Assembly: GCA_965199245.1 (NCBI GenBank) | Contig: CBDAQP010000003.1 | Location: 186,001 to 250,000, forward strand | DNA from: Carbonatibacter sp965199245 | Lineage (GTDB): Bacteria; Pseudomonadota; Alphaproteobacteria; Kiloniellales; Kiloniellaceae | DNA: 64,000 nucleotides | Direction of reading: 5' to 3' | Shown: piece after piece, positions 56,078 through 64,000 of the stretch | How the letters are laid out: each line of letters starts with the position of its first letter | How positions within the stretch are numbered: position 1 is the first letter of the stretch | Made by a program: the position numbers and the translations under genes | Notes under the pieces: model-generated | Databases searched by the model: none | What the model was told of the DNA's origin: nothing | What the model saw: only the letters and a program-made list of their open reading frames with translations

Positions 56078-57166
56078 TCAGCATCCCTGCGCCAGCTTTT
56101 TCTGCCGTGCTTCACGGAGCTTTCCAAAATCGTCATCCGCATGATAGGACGAGCGCGTCAAGGGCGATGACGACACCAGCAAAAATCCCTTGCTATAAGC
56201 AATCCGCGCATAGTCCGCAAACTCGTCCGGTTCAACAAAACGGTCAACGGAATGGTGTTTGGGTGTTGGTTGTAAATATTGACCAATAGTCAAAAAATCA
56301 ATCTGTGCCGAACGCATGTCATCCATAACCTGAAGCACTTCTTCCCGACTTTCACCCAGCCCAACCATCAGGCCAGACTTGGTGAACATATTGGGATCTT
56401 TTTCCTTGACCTGATCAAGCAAACGCAGGGAATGATAATAACGCGCCCCGGGGCGCACAGATTGATAAAGGCGCGGAACAGTTTCAAGGTTATGGTTGAA
56501 AACATCCGGCCTCGCCTGAACCACTACATCAACCGCCCCGTCTTTGTGCCGAAAATCAGGGGTCAACACTTCAATAGTCGTCTGCGGTGCGTCCTTACGG
56601 ATTGCGATAATCACCTGCGCAATATGATTTGCCCCCCCATCGTCCAGATCATCCCGATCAACAGAGGTAATCACAACATGATTGAGGCCCAACTTCGCCA
56701 CCGCCGTTGCAACAGAGTAGGGTTCAAAGGGATTTAATACCCCCGGTTTGCCCGTTGCAACATTGCAAAAAGTACAGGCACGGGTGCAAATATCACCCAT
56801 AATCATCATCGTGGCGTGTTTTTTCGACCAACATTCACCAATATTTGGACAGGAGGCTTCTTCACAAACAGTCGAAAGGTTATGCTCACGCATCAAACGG
56901 CGCGTTTCATGATAACCCTCAGAAGTCGGAGCCTTGACTCGAATCCAAGACGGTTTGCGTTTGACCGGATTGTCAGGACGGTGCGCTTTTTCCGGGTGAC
57001 GCAATCCAGCACGGTTTGCCTTACCATCCCGTACCCGACGCGCACGGGTCACTCCGTCACCAGTCATGCTATCACTAGCTATCCCATCATTGGCGACACC
57101 ACCACCAGATGCCGCATCGGCAGAGGAATCAACGCAACAAACCTGATCTTCTGTTCCGTCTGTCAT
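56078..57166 (-). CDS. lipA: Lipoyl synthase
   Basis: Radical SAM enzyme of 362 residues that inserts sulfur into octanoyl groups on lipoyl domains. The auxiliary cluster motif is CEEASCPNIGEC and the radical SAM motif is CTRACTFC; the C-terminal SSPLTRSSYHAD is also typical. The first ~60 residues (Gly/Asp/Ala rich, with SADAASGGGVANDGIASDS) are longer than usual and may not all be translated. Its products are the lipoyl domains of PdhB and PdhC encoded just upstream. Confidence 0.95.
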   Translation of the reverse strand: MTDGTEDQVCCVDSSADAASGGGVANDGIASDSMTGDGVTRARRVRDGKANRAGLRHPEKAHRPDNPVKRKPSWIRVKAPTSEGYHETRRLMREHNLSTVCEEASCPNIGECWSKKHATMMIMGDICTRACTFCNVATGKPGVLNPFEPYSVATAVAKLGLNHVVITSVDRDDLDDGGANHIAQVIIAIRKDAPQTTIEVLTPDFRHKDGAVDVVVQARPDVFNHNLETVPRLYQSVRPGARYYHSLRLLDQVKEKDPNMFTKSGLMVGLGESREEVLQVMDDMRSAQIDFLTIGQYLQPTPKHHSVDRFVEPDEFADYARIAYSKGFLLVSSSPLTRSSYHADDDFGKLREARQKKLAQGC

Positions 57167-57246
57167 GCGTCTATCCTCCTTTCCGCAACTCCAGCATTTT
57201 TGACAAAACTATGCCTGACTCTCATATAAGTCCAGAACAAGCAGGA

Positions 57247-58638
57247 TTAAATATGAATGGCTCTACCCCATGCGTCCAGCACAGATTCGTGCATCATTTC
57301 CGAAAGCGTCGGGTGGGGGAAAACACTGTGCATCAGCTCTTCTTCTGTGGTTTCCAGCCCCATGGCAACGACAAAGCCCTGAATCAGCTCTGTCACCTCC
57401 GCCCCAATCATATGCGCCCCAAGCAATTCGCCAGTGTCGGCATCAAAAACCGTCTTGACCAATCCATCCGCTTCGCCAAGCGCAACGGCCTTGCCATTAC
57501 CCACGAAAGGGAAACGGCCCACCCGAATGGTGCGCCCGCTGTCTTTTGCCGCCGCCTCGCTCAACCCCACAGAGGCAACCTGAGGGTGACAATAGGTACA
57601 GCCCGCAATCCGTGCCTTATTCAGGGGGTGAACACCCGCTAAACCTGCGATTTTTTCAACACAAATGACGCCTTCGTGTTCAGCCTTGTGAGCGAGCATT
57701 GGCGGCCCAGCAACATCACCAATCGCATAAACGCCAGGTTCGTCCGTTCTGGAAAATTCATCTGTGACAATCGACCCGCGATCAGTTTTAACAGCCGTGT
57801 TTTTAAGGCCAATTCCTTCGATATTACCGACAACACCAACGGCAGAAATCAAACGGTCAACCGTCAACTCTTCGGTTTTGCCGCCTTTCTCAAGCGTGAC
57901 CGTTACACTGTTGTCATGGCGCACCAGACCCGCAACCTTTGTACCCGTCCTCACACGCAAACCCTGTTTGATGAGGGCCTTTTCAGCCAGTTTTGAAATT
58001 TCAGCATCCTCAACAGGAAGAATACGCTCCATGACCTCAACAACCGTGACCTCGGTGCCAAAGGTCGCGTAAAAGCTGGCAAACTCAACACCGATTGCAC
58101 CAGAGCCAACGACCAGCAATCTTTGCGGCAAGGCATCAGGACGCAGGGCTTCGCGATAGCTCCAAACCAGTTTCCCATCGGGTTCAATCCCCGGCAAGGT
58201 GCGCGCCCGCGCACCCGTCGCCACAATGATATGACGCGCCAAAAGCGTCTGTTTCTGTCCTGATCTTTCCGTTAGAGATAAAGTTCCACCACCTGCAAGC
58301 TGACCCTCGCCGTCAAAAACAGTAACCCCGTTTTTTTTCAGTAACACCCCGATTCCACCAACAAGCTGACGCGAAACACCTTTGGCCCGTTCAACAATCT
58401 TATCCAGATCAAATCCAACCTTGCCCGCGCTCACACCATAGGACTCAGCATGAGACAGGGCGCGGTAAACCTCTGCGGAACGCAACAGAGCCTTGGTCGG
58501 AATGCAGCCCCAATTCAAACAGATGCCGCCAAGGTGTTCGCGTTCGACAATCGCTGTTTTCAACCCCAGCTGTGCGGCCCGAATAGCCGTGACATAGCCC
58601 CCCGGGCCTGCCCCCAGAACAATTACATCGAAAGACAT
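57247..58638 (-). CDS. lpdA: Dihydrolipoamide dehydrogenase (E3)
   Basis: Flavoprotein of 463 residues that reoxidises dihydrolipoamide. FAD-binding VLGAGPGGYVTAIRAAQLG, redox disulfide GGICLNWGCIPTKALL, NAD-binding VVGSGAIGVEFASFY, and the C-terminal HPHPTLSEMMHE with the catalytic His. It is third in the pdhABC-lpd-lipA cluster, so it is probably the PDH-specific E3. Confidence 0.96.
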   Translation of the reverse strand: MSFDVIVLGAGPGGYVTAIRAAQLGLKTAIVEREHLGGICLNWGCIPTKALLRSAEVYRALSHAESYGVSAGKVGFDLDKIVERAKGVSRQLVGGIGVLLKKNGVTVFDGEGQLAGGGTLSLTERSGQKQTLLARHIIVATGARARTLPGIEPDGKLVWSYREALRPDALPQRLLVVGSGAIGVEFASFYATFGTEVTVVEVMERILPVEDAEISKLAEKALIKQGLRVRTGTKVAGLVRHDNSVTVTLEKGGKTEELTVDRLISAVGVVGNIEGIGLKNTAVKTDRGSIVTDEFSRTDEPGVYAIGDVAGPPMLAHKAEHEGVICVEKIAGLAGVHPLNKARIAGCTYCHPQVASVGLSEAAAKDSGRTIRVGRFPFVGNGKAVALGEADGLVKTVFDADTGELLGAHMIGAEVTELIQGFVVAMGLETTEEELMHSVFPHPTLSEMMHESVLDAWGRAIHI

Positions 58639-58654
58639 GCTTTTCCCTCCCCGC

Positions 58655-59960
58655 TCAGAGCATCAGGCTTAAAGGATTTTCAATCACGGATTTAAACGCC
58701 GAGATATACTGCGCCCCGATAGCCCCATCAACAACGCGGTGATCGACAGACAGGGTACAGGTCATCACCGTGGCCACAGCAAGTTCCCCGTCCTTGACCA
58801 CCGCGCGTTGCTCCCCCGCACCAACAGCAAGGATACAGGCCTGCGGCGGGTTGATAATGGCAGAAAATTCACGAATGCCATACATGCCCAGATTAGACAC
58901 AGGAAAAGGTTCCGCCCTGATATTCTTCGGGCTGGAGCTTCCCATCACGCGCACGCGCCGCCATGTCCTTGATTTCGGAAGAAATAACCGCCAGTCCCTT
59001 GGATTCAGCGCACTTCACAATCGGCGTAATCAGCCCTGTTGGGGTGGCAACAGCAACAGAAACGTCCGCATGATCGTAATAAACAAGCCCTTGCGGACTA
59101 TAGGCCGCATTGGCATCTGGAACTTTAGTCAGCGCGTGAGCAACCGCCTTGACGACAAAATCATTCACAGAGATTTTAGACTCTGAGAGACTTGCATTGA
59201 GCTCTTTTCGCACCCGCAACAAAGCATCAATTTCACAATCAACACTCAGATAAAAATGTGGTACCGTTTGCTTTGATTGACACAAACGCGACGCAATGAT
59301 TTTACGCATGGCACTGAGTGGCTCAAGCCGATAGGATAGCCCCATCTTATCAGCCATCTCACGCGCACAGATCCCAACAGGTACAGCAACACCGGAACCA
59401 CGCGTTTCTTGCCGCTTTGCCGGGACTTCATGCACGGCTCCCCCCTCTGCCAAGGCCGCCTCAATATCGCGTTGAACAATGCGGCCCTTCGGCCCTGACC
59501 CGCTCAAATCCGCCAGATCGAGGCCCTCACTCGCCGCCAGACGACGGGCCAGCGGACTGGCAAACAAACGCGCGCTCCCTCTGGCCTTTTCCGTTACAAC
59601 AGCTACCCCGGACGACGCGGAAAGTTCAGAAGAAACAGACAATTCAGAACCCGGGTCAGAGTTTGCGGGAGCCACAAAATCAGAAGCCAACAGAGATTGA
59701 ACAGCGGTCTCGTCATCGCCGTCCTCTTGTAAAACGGCAATCAAGCTATTGACCGCAACAGCCTCCGTCCCTGCCGCGACAACGATTTTAGCCAAAACAC
59801 CTTCGTCAACAGCTTCGACCTCCATCGTGGCTTTGTCCGTTTCAATTTCCGCCAAAACATCACCTGCAACAACACTGTCACCTTCGGCTTTGAGCCAACG
59901 TGCCAACGTGCCTTCCGTCATGGTCGGTGACAAGGCGGGCATCAGTATTTTTTCAGCCAT
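58655..59960 (-). pseudogene. pdhC: Pyruvate dehydrogenase E2 (acetyltransferase), 1-nt frameshift
   Basis: E2 core of the pyruvate dehydrogenase complex. The N-terminal lipoyl domain has the modified Lys in EIETDKATMEVEA. The peripheral subunit-binding domain (ASPLARRLAASEGLDLADLS) and catalytic domain follow. The frame shifts near 58902-58908: EEYQGGTFS is followed by a stop, while the next frame continues VSNLGMYGIREFSAI to the catalytic DHRVVDGAIG and the end at 58655. One extra C in TTTTCC explains it. Since PDH is central, this may be a sequencing error; if real, E2 would lack its catalytic end. Confidence 0.85.
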
Positions 59961-59978
59961 TCTAATTCCCCAGCGTAG

Positions 59979-61427
59979 CTATCGATAGCACACATCACGG
60001 GCCGCCGCGACCAGCGTCTCCGCCTGCGGCAAAGCCATTTTTTCGAGATTATCAGCGTAGGGCAAGGGAACATCCTTGCCCGCCACGCGCCGTACAGGCG
60101 CGTCCAGCCAGTCAAAAGCATATTCCATCACCAGGGCCGCAATCTCGGCCCCAATCCCGGAATAGGCCCAGCCTTCCTCTGCAGTGACAAGGCGGTTTGT
60201 CTTGCGAACAGAAGCAAGTATCGTTTCAATATCCAGCGGGCGAATGGTCCGCAAGTCAATGACCTCTGCGGAAATACCGTGTTCTGCCAACGTCTTTGCA
60301 GCCTCCAACGCACGACCAACCATCATGGCAAAGGCAACAATGGTCACATCAGACCCGGCACGGACAATTTTCGCCTTGCCGAGCGGAACAGTCCAATCAT
60401 CGGACTCCGGAACATCAAAAACCGTTCCATAAAGCAATTCATTTTCCAAAAAAATCACCGGGTTTGGATCGCGAATCGCAGATTTCAACAGTCCCTTCGC
60501 ATCTGCCGCAGACCAGGGTGCAACAACTTTTAACCCCGGAACATGGGCGTACCAGCTCGCATAGCATTGGGAATGTTGCGCCCCAACGCGCGACGCCGGG
60601 CCATTTGGCCCACGAAAAACCATTGGAGCCTTGATTTGCCCACCCGACATATAAAGAGTCTTCGCCGCAGAATTGATAATCTGATCCATCGCTTGCATGG
60701 CAAAATTAAAGGTCATAAATTCAACAACAGGATTGAGTCCATACATCGCCGCCCCAATCGCCAAACCGGTAAATCCGTGCTCGGTAATCGGTGTATCAAT
60801 CACACGTTTTTCACCAAATTCCGCAAGCAAACCCTGCGTGACCTTATAGGCCCCCTGGTACTGGGCCACTTCCTCACCCATCACCAAAACCCGTTCATTT
60901 CGCCGCATCTCCTCAGCCATCGCATCGCGCAACGCTTCGCGCACGGTCTGTTGCTTGACAGCTCCTGTCCACGCCTCCTCTGCGGCCAATCCTTGGGACA
61001 GGGACAGGCAGGAAATATCACTAATCACCAACTCACCCCCCTCCGTTTGATCGTCAACAAGTGGTGCAGTCAGGGAAACAGCAGGGGTTGCGCCCTGATC
61101 CGGGGTGTGATAGTCAGGCAATGCTGAGTGAGGCGCAACGGTTTGCGACGACGGTCGGTGCTGTTCCACCGCCGAAGAGGATTCTCCATCCTCAAGCAAC
61201 AGAGCAATCAGGGTGTTGACCGCAACGGCCTCCGTCCCCTCCGCCACAAGAATTTTTCCCAGAACACCTTCATCAGCGGCCTCAACCTCCATCGTAGCTT
61301 TGTCCGTTTCAATTTCCGCCAAAATATCACCAGCAACCACGCTGTCGCCTTCGGCTTTCAACCAGCGCGCCAAGTTGCCTTCCGTCATGGTCGGCGACAG
61401 AGCGGGCATCAATATTTCAATCGGCAT
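59979..61427 (-). CDS. pdhB: Pyruvate dehydrogenase E1 beta with N-terminal lipoyl domain
   Basis: A 482-residue E1 beta. Residues 1-80 are a lipoyl domain (EIETDKATMEVEAADEG) nearly the same as that of PdhC. A variable acidic linker follows, and the transketolase-like catalytic part begins TVREALRDAMAEEMRRNERV. Family motifs include GEEVAQYQGAYKVTQGL and NPVVEFMTFNFAMQAMDQI. A lipoyl domain on E1 beta is a known feature of Alphaproteobacteria. Confidence 0.95.
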   Translation of the reverse strand: MPIEILMPALSPTMTEGNLARWLKAEGDSVVAGDILAEIETDKATMEVEAADEGVLGKILVAEGTEAVAVNTLIALLLEDGESSSAVEQHRPSSQTVAPHSALPDYHTPDQGATPAVSLTAPLVDDQTEGGELVISDISCLSLSQGLAAEEAWTGAVKQQTVREALRDAMAEEMRRNERVLVMGEEVAQYQGAYKVTQGLLAEFGEKRVIDTPITEHGFTGLAIGAAMYGLNPVVEFMTFNFAMQAMDQIINSAAKTLYMSGGQIKAPMVFRGPNGPASRVGAQHSQCYASWYAHVPGLKVVAPWSAADAKGLLKSAIRDPNPVIFLENELLYGTVFDVPESDDWTVPLGKAKIVRAGSDVTIVAFAMMVGRALEAAKTLAEHGISAEVIDLRTIRPLDIETILASVRKTNRLVTAEEGWAYSGIGAEIAALVMEYAFDWLDAPVRRVAGKDVPLPYADNLEKMALPQAETLVAAARDVCYR

Positions 61428-61447
61428 GGTCTCAATTCCCCAAAAAA

Positions 61448-62542
61448 TTAGACAGGGCTGTAAACATCTTTGTAAAGTTCCGCAGGATCAGGCTCTGGAC
61501 TGGATCGCGCAAAGTCAGTCGCCCGTGACACAACGGCCTTGACCTCCTTATCAATGGCTTTCAGGCTGTCTTCGTCCATCAATCCCTGCGCCAAAATCAG
61601 GCCGCGCAGCCGCTCAACCGGGTCACGCTCCTCCCGCACCTTTTGAACCTCTTCTTTTGAACGGTACTTCGCCGGATCAGACATAGAATGACCGCGATAG
61701 CGATAGGTCAGCATTTCCAAGACAAATGGCCCCTTCCCACTTCGCGCATGAGCAATGGCCTGTGCCGCTGCATCCTTGACCGCAAAAACATCCATGCCAT
61801 CAACCTGCATCCCCGGAATGTCATAGGCCTGCCCCCGGTGATAGAGTTCTGTGCTTTTGGCCGACGAACGCTCAATCGACGTTCCCATGCCATAGCGATT
61901 ATTTTCGATCACAAAAACAACCGGAAGTTTCCACAAAGACGCCATATTAAAGGACTCATAGACTTGGCCCTGATTGAGCGCACCATCGCCCATATAAGCC
62001 AAATTAACCAAATCCTCACCTAGATAGCTGTGGGCAAAGGCAATTCCCGCCCCAATAGGAACTTGCGCCCCAACAATCCCATGACCACCATAAAAACCCT
62101 TTTCAACGGAAAACATGTGCATAGACCCGCCCTTGCCCGAAGAATACCCCCCTGAACGCCCGGTCAATTCCGCCATCACACCATCAGGATTCATACCACA
62201 GGCCAACATATGACCGTGATCGCGGTAAGAGGTAATCAGCGTATCCCCCGACTTCATTTCCGACTGCACCCCGACAACTACAGCTTCCTGACCGATGTAA
62301 AGGTGACAAAAACCACCAATCAACCCCATACCATAAAGCTGTCCAGCCTTTTCTTCGAATCGACGGATCAAGAGCATCTCGCGGTAGAGTTTTTGTGACA
62401 AATCGTTGGGGATGGCATCCGAAGTGCCTTTGCTCCCTGTTTTTCCCGCCCTTGTTGAACCAGATCTTCCAGTCCCTTTTACCCCGATCGTAGCGACTTT
62501 GCGCCCTCTGCGCGGTGTGGGATTTTTCGATGCTGTCACCAT
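61448..62542 (-). CDS. pdhA: Pyruvate dehydrogenase E1 alpha
   Basis: Thiamine-diphosphate subunit of 364 residues that decarboxylates pyruvate with PdhB. The ThDP motif is GDGALNQGQVYESFNMASLW ending in ENN; phosphorylation-loop-type YRYRGHSMSDPAKYR is present. The first ~45 residues are basic and low-complexity (RGRKVATIGVKGTGRSGSTR), typical of variable N-termini here. First gene of the pdhABC cluster. Confidence 0.96.
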   Translation of the reverse strand: MVTASKNPTPRRGRKVATIGVKGTGRSGSTRAGKTGSKGTSDAIPNDLSQKLYREMLLIRRFEEKAGQLYGMGLIGGFCHLYIGQEAVVVGVQSEMKSGDTLITSYRDHGHMLACGMNPDGVMAELTGRSGGYSSGKGGSMHMFSVEKGFYGGHGIVGAQVPIGAGIAFAHSYLGEDLVNLAYMGDGALNQGQVYESFNMASLWKLPVVFVIENNRYGMGTSIERSSAKSTELYHRGQAYDIPGMQVDGMDVFAVKDAAAQAIAHARSGKGPFVLEMLTYRYRGHSMSDPAKYRSKEEVQKVREERDPVERLRGLILAQGLMDEDSLKAIDKEVKAVVSRATDFARSSPEPDPAELYKDVYSPV

Positions 62543-62690
62543 TTACGCCCCCTTGCACAGGCCCTCTGACAGGGGCCGTTCAACAGATAATGGAAGGCAG
62601 TTTAAACGACATGACGACAAAGAACAAGAGGGCAAAAATCAAATCAAGGCTTTGATTTATATCACTTTATTTAAATTAACCTCAAATAGG

Positions 62691-63035
62691 TTAATTTTTA
62701 CCCAAATCAAAAGTAATCTCTTGCGAGTCCCATAAAAAAATACGATCACCCGAACGCCCATAGTTCAACACAACACGGGCGCGTTCTTCCAACATATCAG
62801 GATCAAGGCTTTCTGGACGTAAAAGTGCAATTTTCTTTTCAAGCGTCACCCGTTTTAGAGCCACAAGGTCGCGCCGGGCCTCGGTCACAGCCAACTCTTG
62901 CTTCAAATGGACAAGTGAATAAAAACCCCGATCCCCCTGTACTGTATGATAGACGAAATAACCAACAAAGGCCGCCGCCAAAAGTTGCGGCACCACAACA
63001 CGCGACCGCTTTTGAATCTCACGAAACAGAGACAT
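62691..63035 (-). CDS. ftsB: Septum formation initiator family protein (FtsB/DivIC-like)
   Basis: A small bitopic protein of 114 residues. One N-terminal membrane helix (VVVPQLLAAAFVGYFVYHTV) is followed by a coiled coil (residues ~45-72) and a short periplasmic domain with LDPDMLEERARVVLNYG, the FtsB signature. It would form the FtsQLB division complex. It lies between eno and pdhA, its usual position in Alphaproteobacteria. Confidence 0.9.
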   Translation of the reverse strand: MSLFREIQKRSRVVVPQLLAAAFVGYFVYHTVQGDRGFYSLVHLKQELAVTEARRDLVALKRVTLEKKIALLRPESLDPDMLEERARVVLNYGRSGDRIFLWDSQEITFDLGKN

Positions 63036-63119
63036 AACCCGCTCAAACTAAAATCAGGAAAGGCCCATCATAAGACAAGAAAAGCAATGGAGGCAAGCAC
63101 TCTCCCTGCATCACCATAT

Positions 63120-64000
63120 CTAGACTCGCAACACAGCACGCCCAGCATAGCACCCGGCAAAGCCGAGCTCTTCTTCGATACGGATCAGCTGATTATACTT
63201 TGCCGTGCGGTCAGACCGCGACAAAGACCCTGTTTTGATCTGCCCACAATTCGTCGCCACGGCAAGGTCAGCAATGGTGGTGTCTTCTGTTTCACCGGAA
63301 CGGTGCGACATGACCGCCGTATAGCCCGCGCGGTGGGCCATTTCAACAGCTTCCAGCGTTTCGCTCAACGTTCCGATTTGGTTCAACTTAACAAGGATTG
63401 AATTGGCAACACCCTGCGCGATCCCCCGGGCCAGACGCTGTGGGTTAGTGACAAAGAGATCATCGCCGACCAACTGAACCCTGTCACCTAAACGCGCCGT
63501 CAACGCCGCCCAGCCATCCCAGTCGTCTTCAGCCATGCCGTCTTCAATCGACACAATGGGATATCGACCACACAAATCGGCCAGATAATCCACCATCTGA
63601 CCCGCATCAAGGTCGCGGCCTTCGCCCACCATGACATAGCGTCCCGCCTTGTAATATTCAGTGGAGGCACAATCAAGAGCCAAAAAAATATCATCCCCCG
63701 GCTTATAGCCTGCGGATTCGATTGCACGCGCGACAAAGCCAAGCGCATCCTCGGTCGAACTCAAGGCAGGGGCAAAACCACCTTCGTCCCCAACGTTAGT
63801 GTTGTGTCCAGCATCGCTCAAGGCCTTTTTTAAGCTATGAAAGACCTCTGCCCCCATCCGCAGGGCGGTTGATCCATTTTCAGCCCCCACGGGCAAAATC
63901 ATAAATTCCTGAAAATCAATCGGATTATCGGCATGCTCACCCCCATTGATAATATTCATCATCGGTACCGGAAGAGTCTGCGCCCGTACACCCCCGACAT
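63120..64000 (-). CDS. eno: Enolase (5' end outside window)
   Basis: Glycolytic enzyme converting 2-phosphoglycerate to phosphoenolpyruvate. The C-terminal ~293 residues are present. Visible are the PVPMMNIINGGEHADN loop, Glu in NVGDEGGFAPAL, catalytic Lys in SILVKLNQIGTLSETLEA and SHRSGETEDTTIADLAV. The frame continues upstream beyond the window edge. No damage seen. Confidence 0.96.
   Translation of the reverse strand, partial: VGGVRAQTLPVPMMNIINGGEHADNPIDFQEFMILPVGAENGSTALRMGAEVFHSLKKALSDAGHNTNVGDEGGFAPALSSTEDALGFVARAIESAGYKPGDDIFLALDCASTEYYKAGRYVMVGEGRDLDAGQMVDYLADLCGRYPIVSIEDGMAEDDWDGWAALTARLGDRVQLVGDDLFVTNPQRLARGIAQGVANSILVKLNQIGTLSETLEAVEMAHRAGYTAVMSHRSGETEDTTIADLAVATNCGQIKTGSLSRSDRTAKYNQLIRIEEELGFAGCYAGRAVLRV

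Noticed and set aside
60543..61127. 194-residue open frame opposite pdhB
   Set aside because: Antisense shadow of a conserved gene, basic low-quality composition.
1..64000. tRNA, rRNA or tmRNA genes
   Set aside because: No cloverleaf-like or conserved RNA sequence was noticed in the gaps; a covariance-model scan would be needed to be certain.
1..64000. CRISPR array
   Set aside because: No series of short direct repeats with regular spacers was seen, and no cas genes.

Overview
The window is 64 kb of an alphaproteobacterial chromosome of moderate GC. The gene order resembles Rhodospirillales-type genomes: dgt-argS-SPOR-nagZ; rsh-acpS-lepB-rnc-era-recO-parC; dusB-(ntr)-ntrYX-trkA-hfq-hflX; and eno-ftsB-pdhABC-lpd-lipA-coq10-cinA. 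That placement rests on gene order and protein features only. The organism encodes branched-chain amino acid and lysine synthesis genes, ammonium uptake, a SorAB sulfite dehydrogenase, pyruvate dehydrogenase and an NtrYX two-component system, so it does not look like a strongly reduced endosymbiont. It does carry many decayed insertion sequences.

Layout. 1-5057 (minus): cell-wall recycling and housekeeping genes (nagZ, SPOR protein, argS, dgt). 5161-8222 (plus): erpA, xthA, ilvD. 8289-18042: an accessory zone of broken IS630, IS5 and IS3 copies. It surrounds a two-gene PIN-domain cassette, the sorAB genes and a chemotaxis receptor gene broken twice by mobile DNA. 18294-29590: a dense core block (parC, recO, era, rnc, lepB, acpS, rsh, rpoZ, folK, a NYN-domain gene, smpB, dapA). 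29591-31993: palindromic repeats plus IS remnants. 32162-47528: amtB, bactofilin with an M23 peptidase, groESL, hflX, hfq, trkA, ntrX, ntrY, a Fis-like gene, dusB and a CcsA-like gene. 47709-50017 (plus): ispDF, pgpA, cinA. 50004-55546: an inserted island. 55637-64000 (minus): coq10, lipA, lpdA, pdhC, pdhB, pdhA, ftsB, eno.

Three observations stand out. (1) Between dusB and ntrY, where many Alphaproteobacteria carry ntrB and ntrC, there is only an 86-residue stand-alone NtrC DNA-binding tail. This gives a dusB-fis-like arrangement as in Gammaproteobacteria. (2) The 5.5-kb island between cinA and coq10 is bounded by two inverted copies of a ~180-bp MITE-like repeat. It holds the remains of a GIY-YIG protein and a PrrC/RloC-like AAA_13 ATPase, and the latter is split by an IS5 element that itself carries an IS3 element. 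Target duplications allow the original gene to be rebuilt. (3) A PIN-domain protein is paired with an unrecognised 223-residue partner inside the IS zone and may be a toxin or defence cassette.

All three IS407-group IS3 copies are inactive, and the length differences between them are 7 nt each time. The pyruvate dehydrogenase E2 gene contains a 1-nt frameshift that is either a sequencing error or a real lesion.
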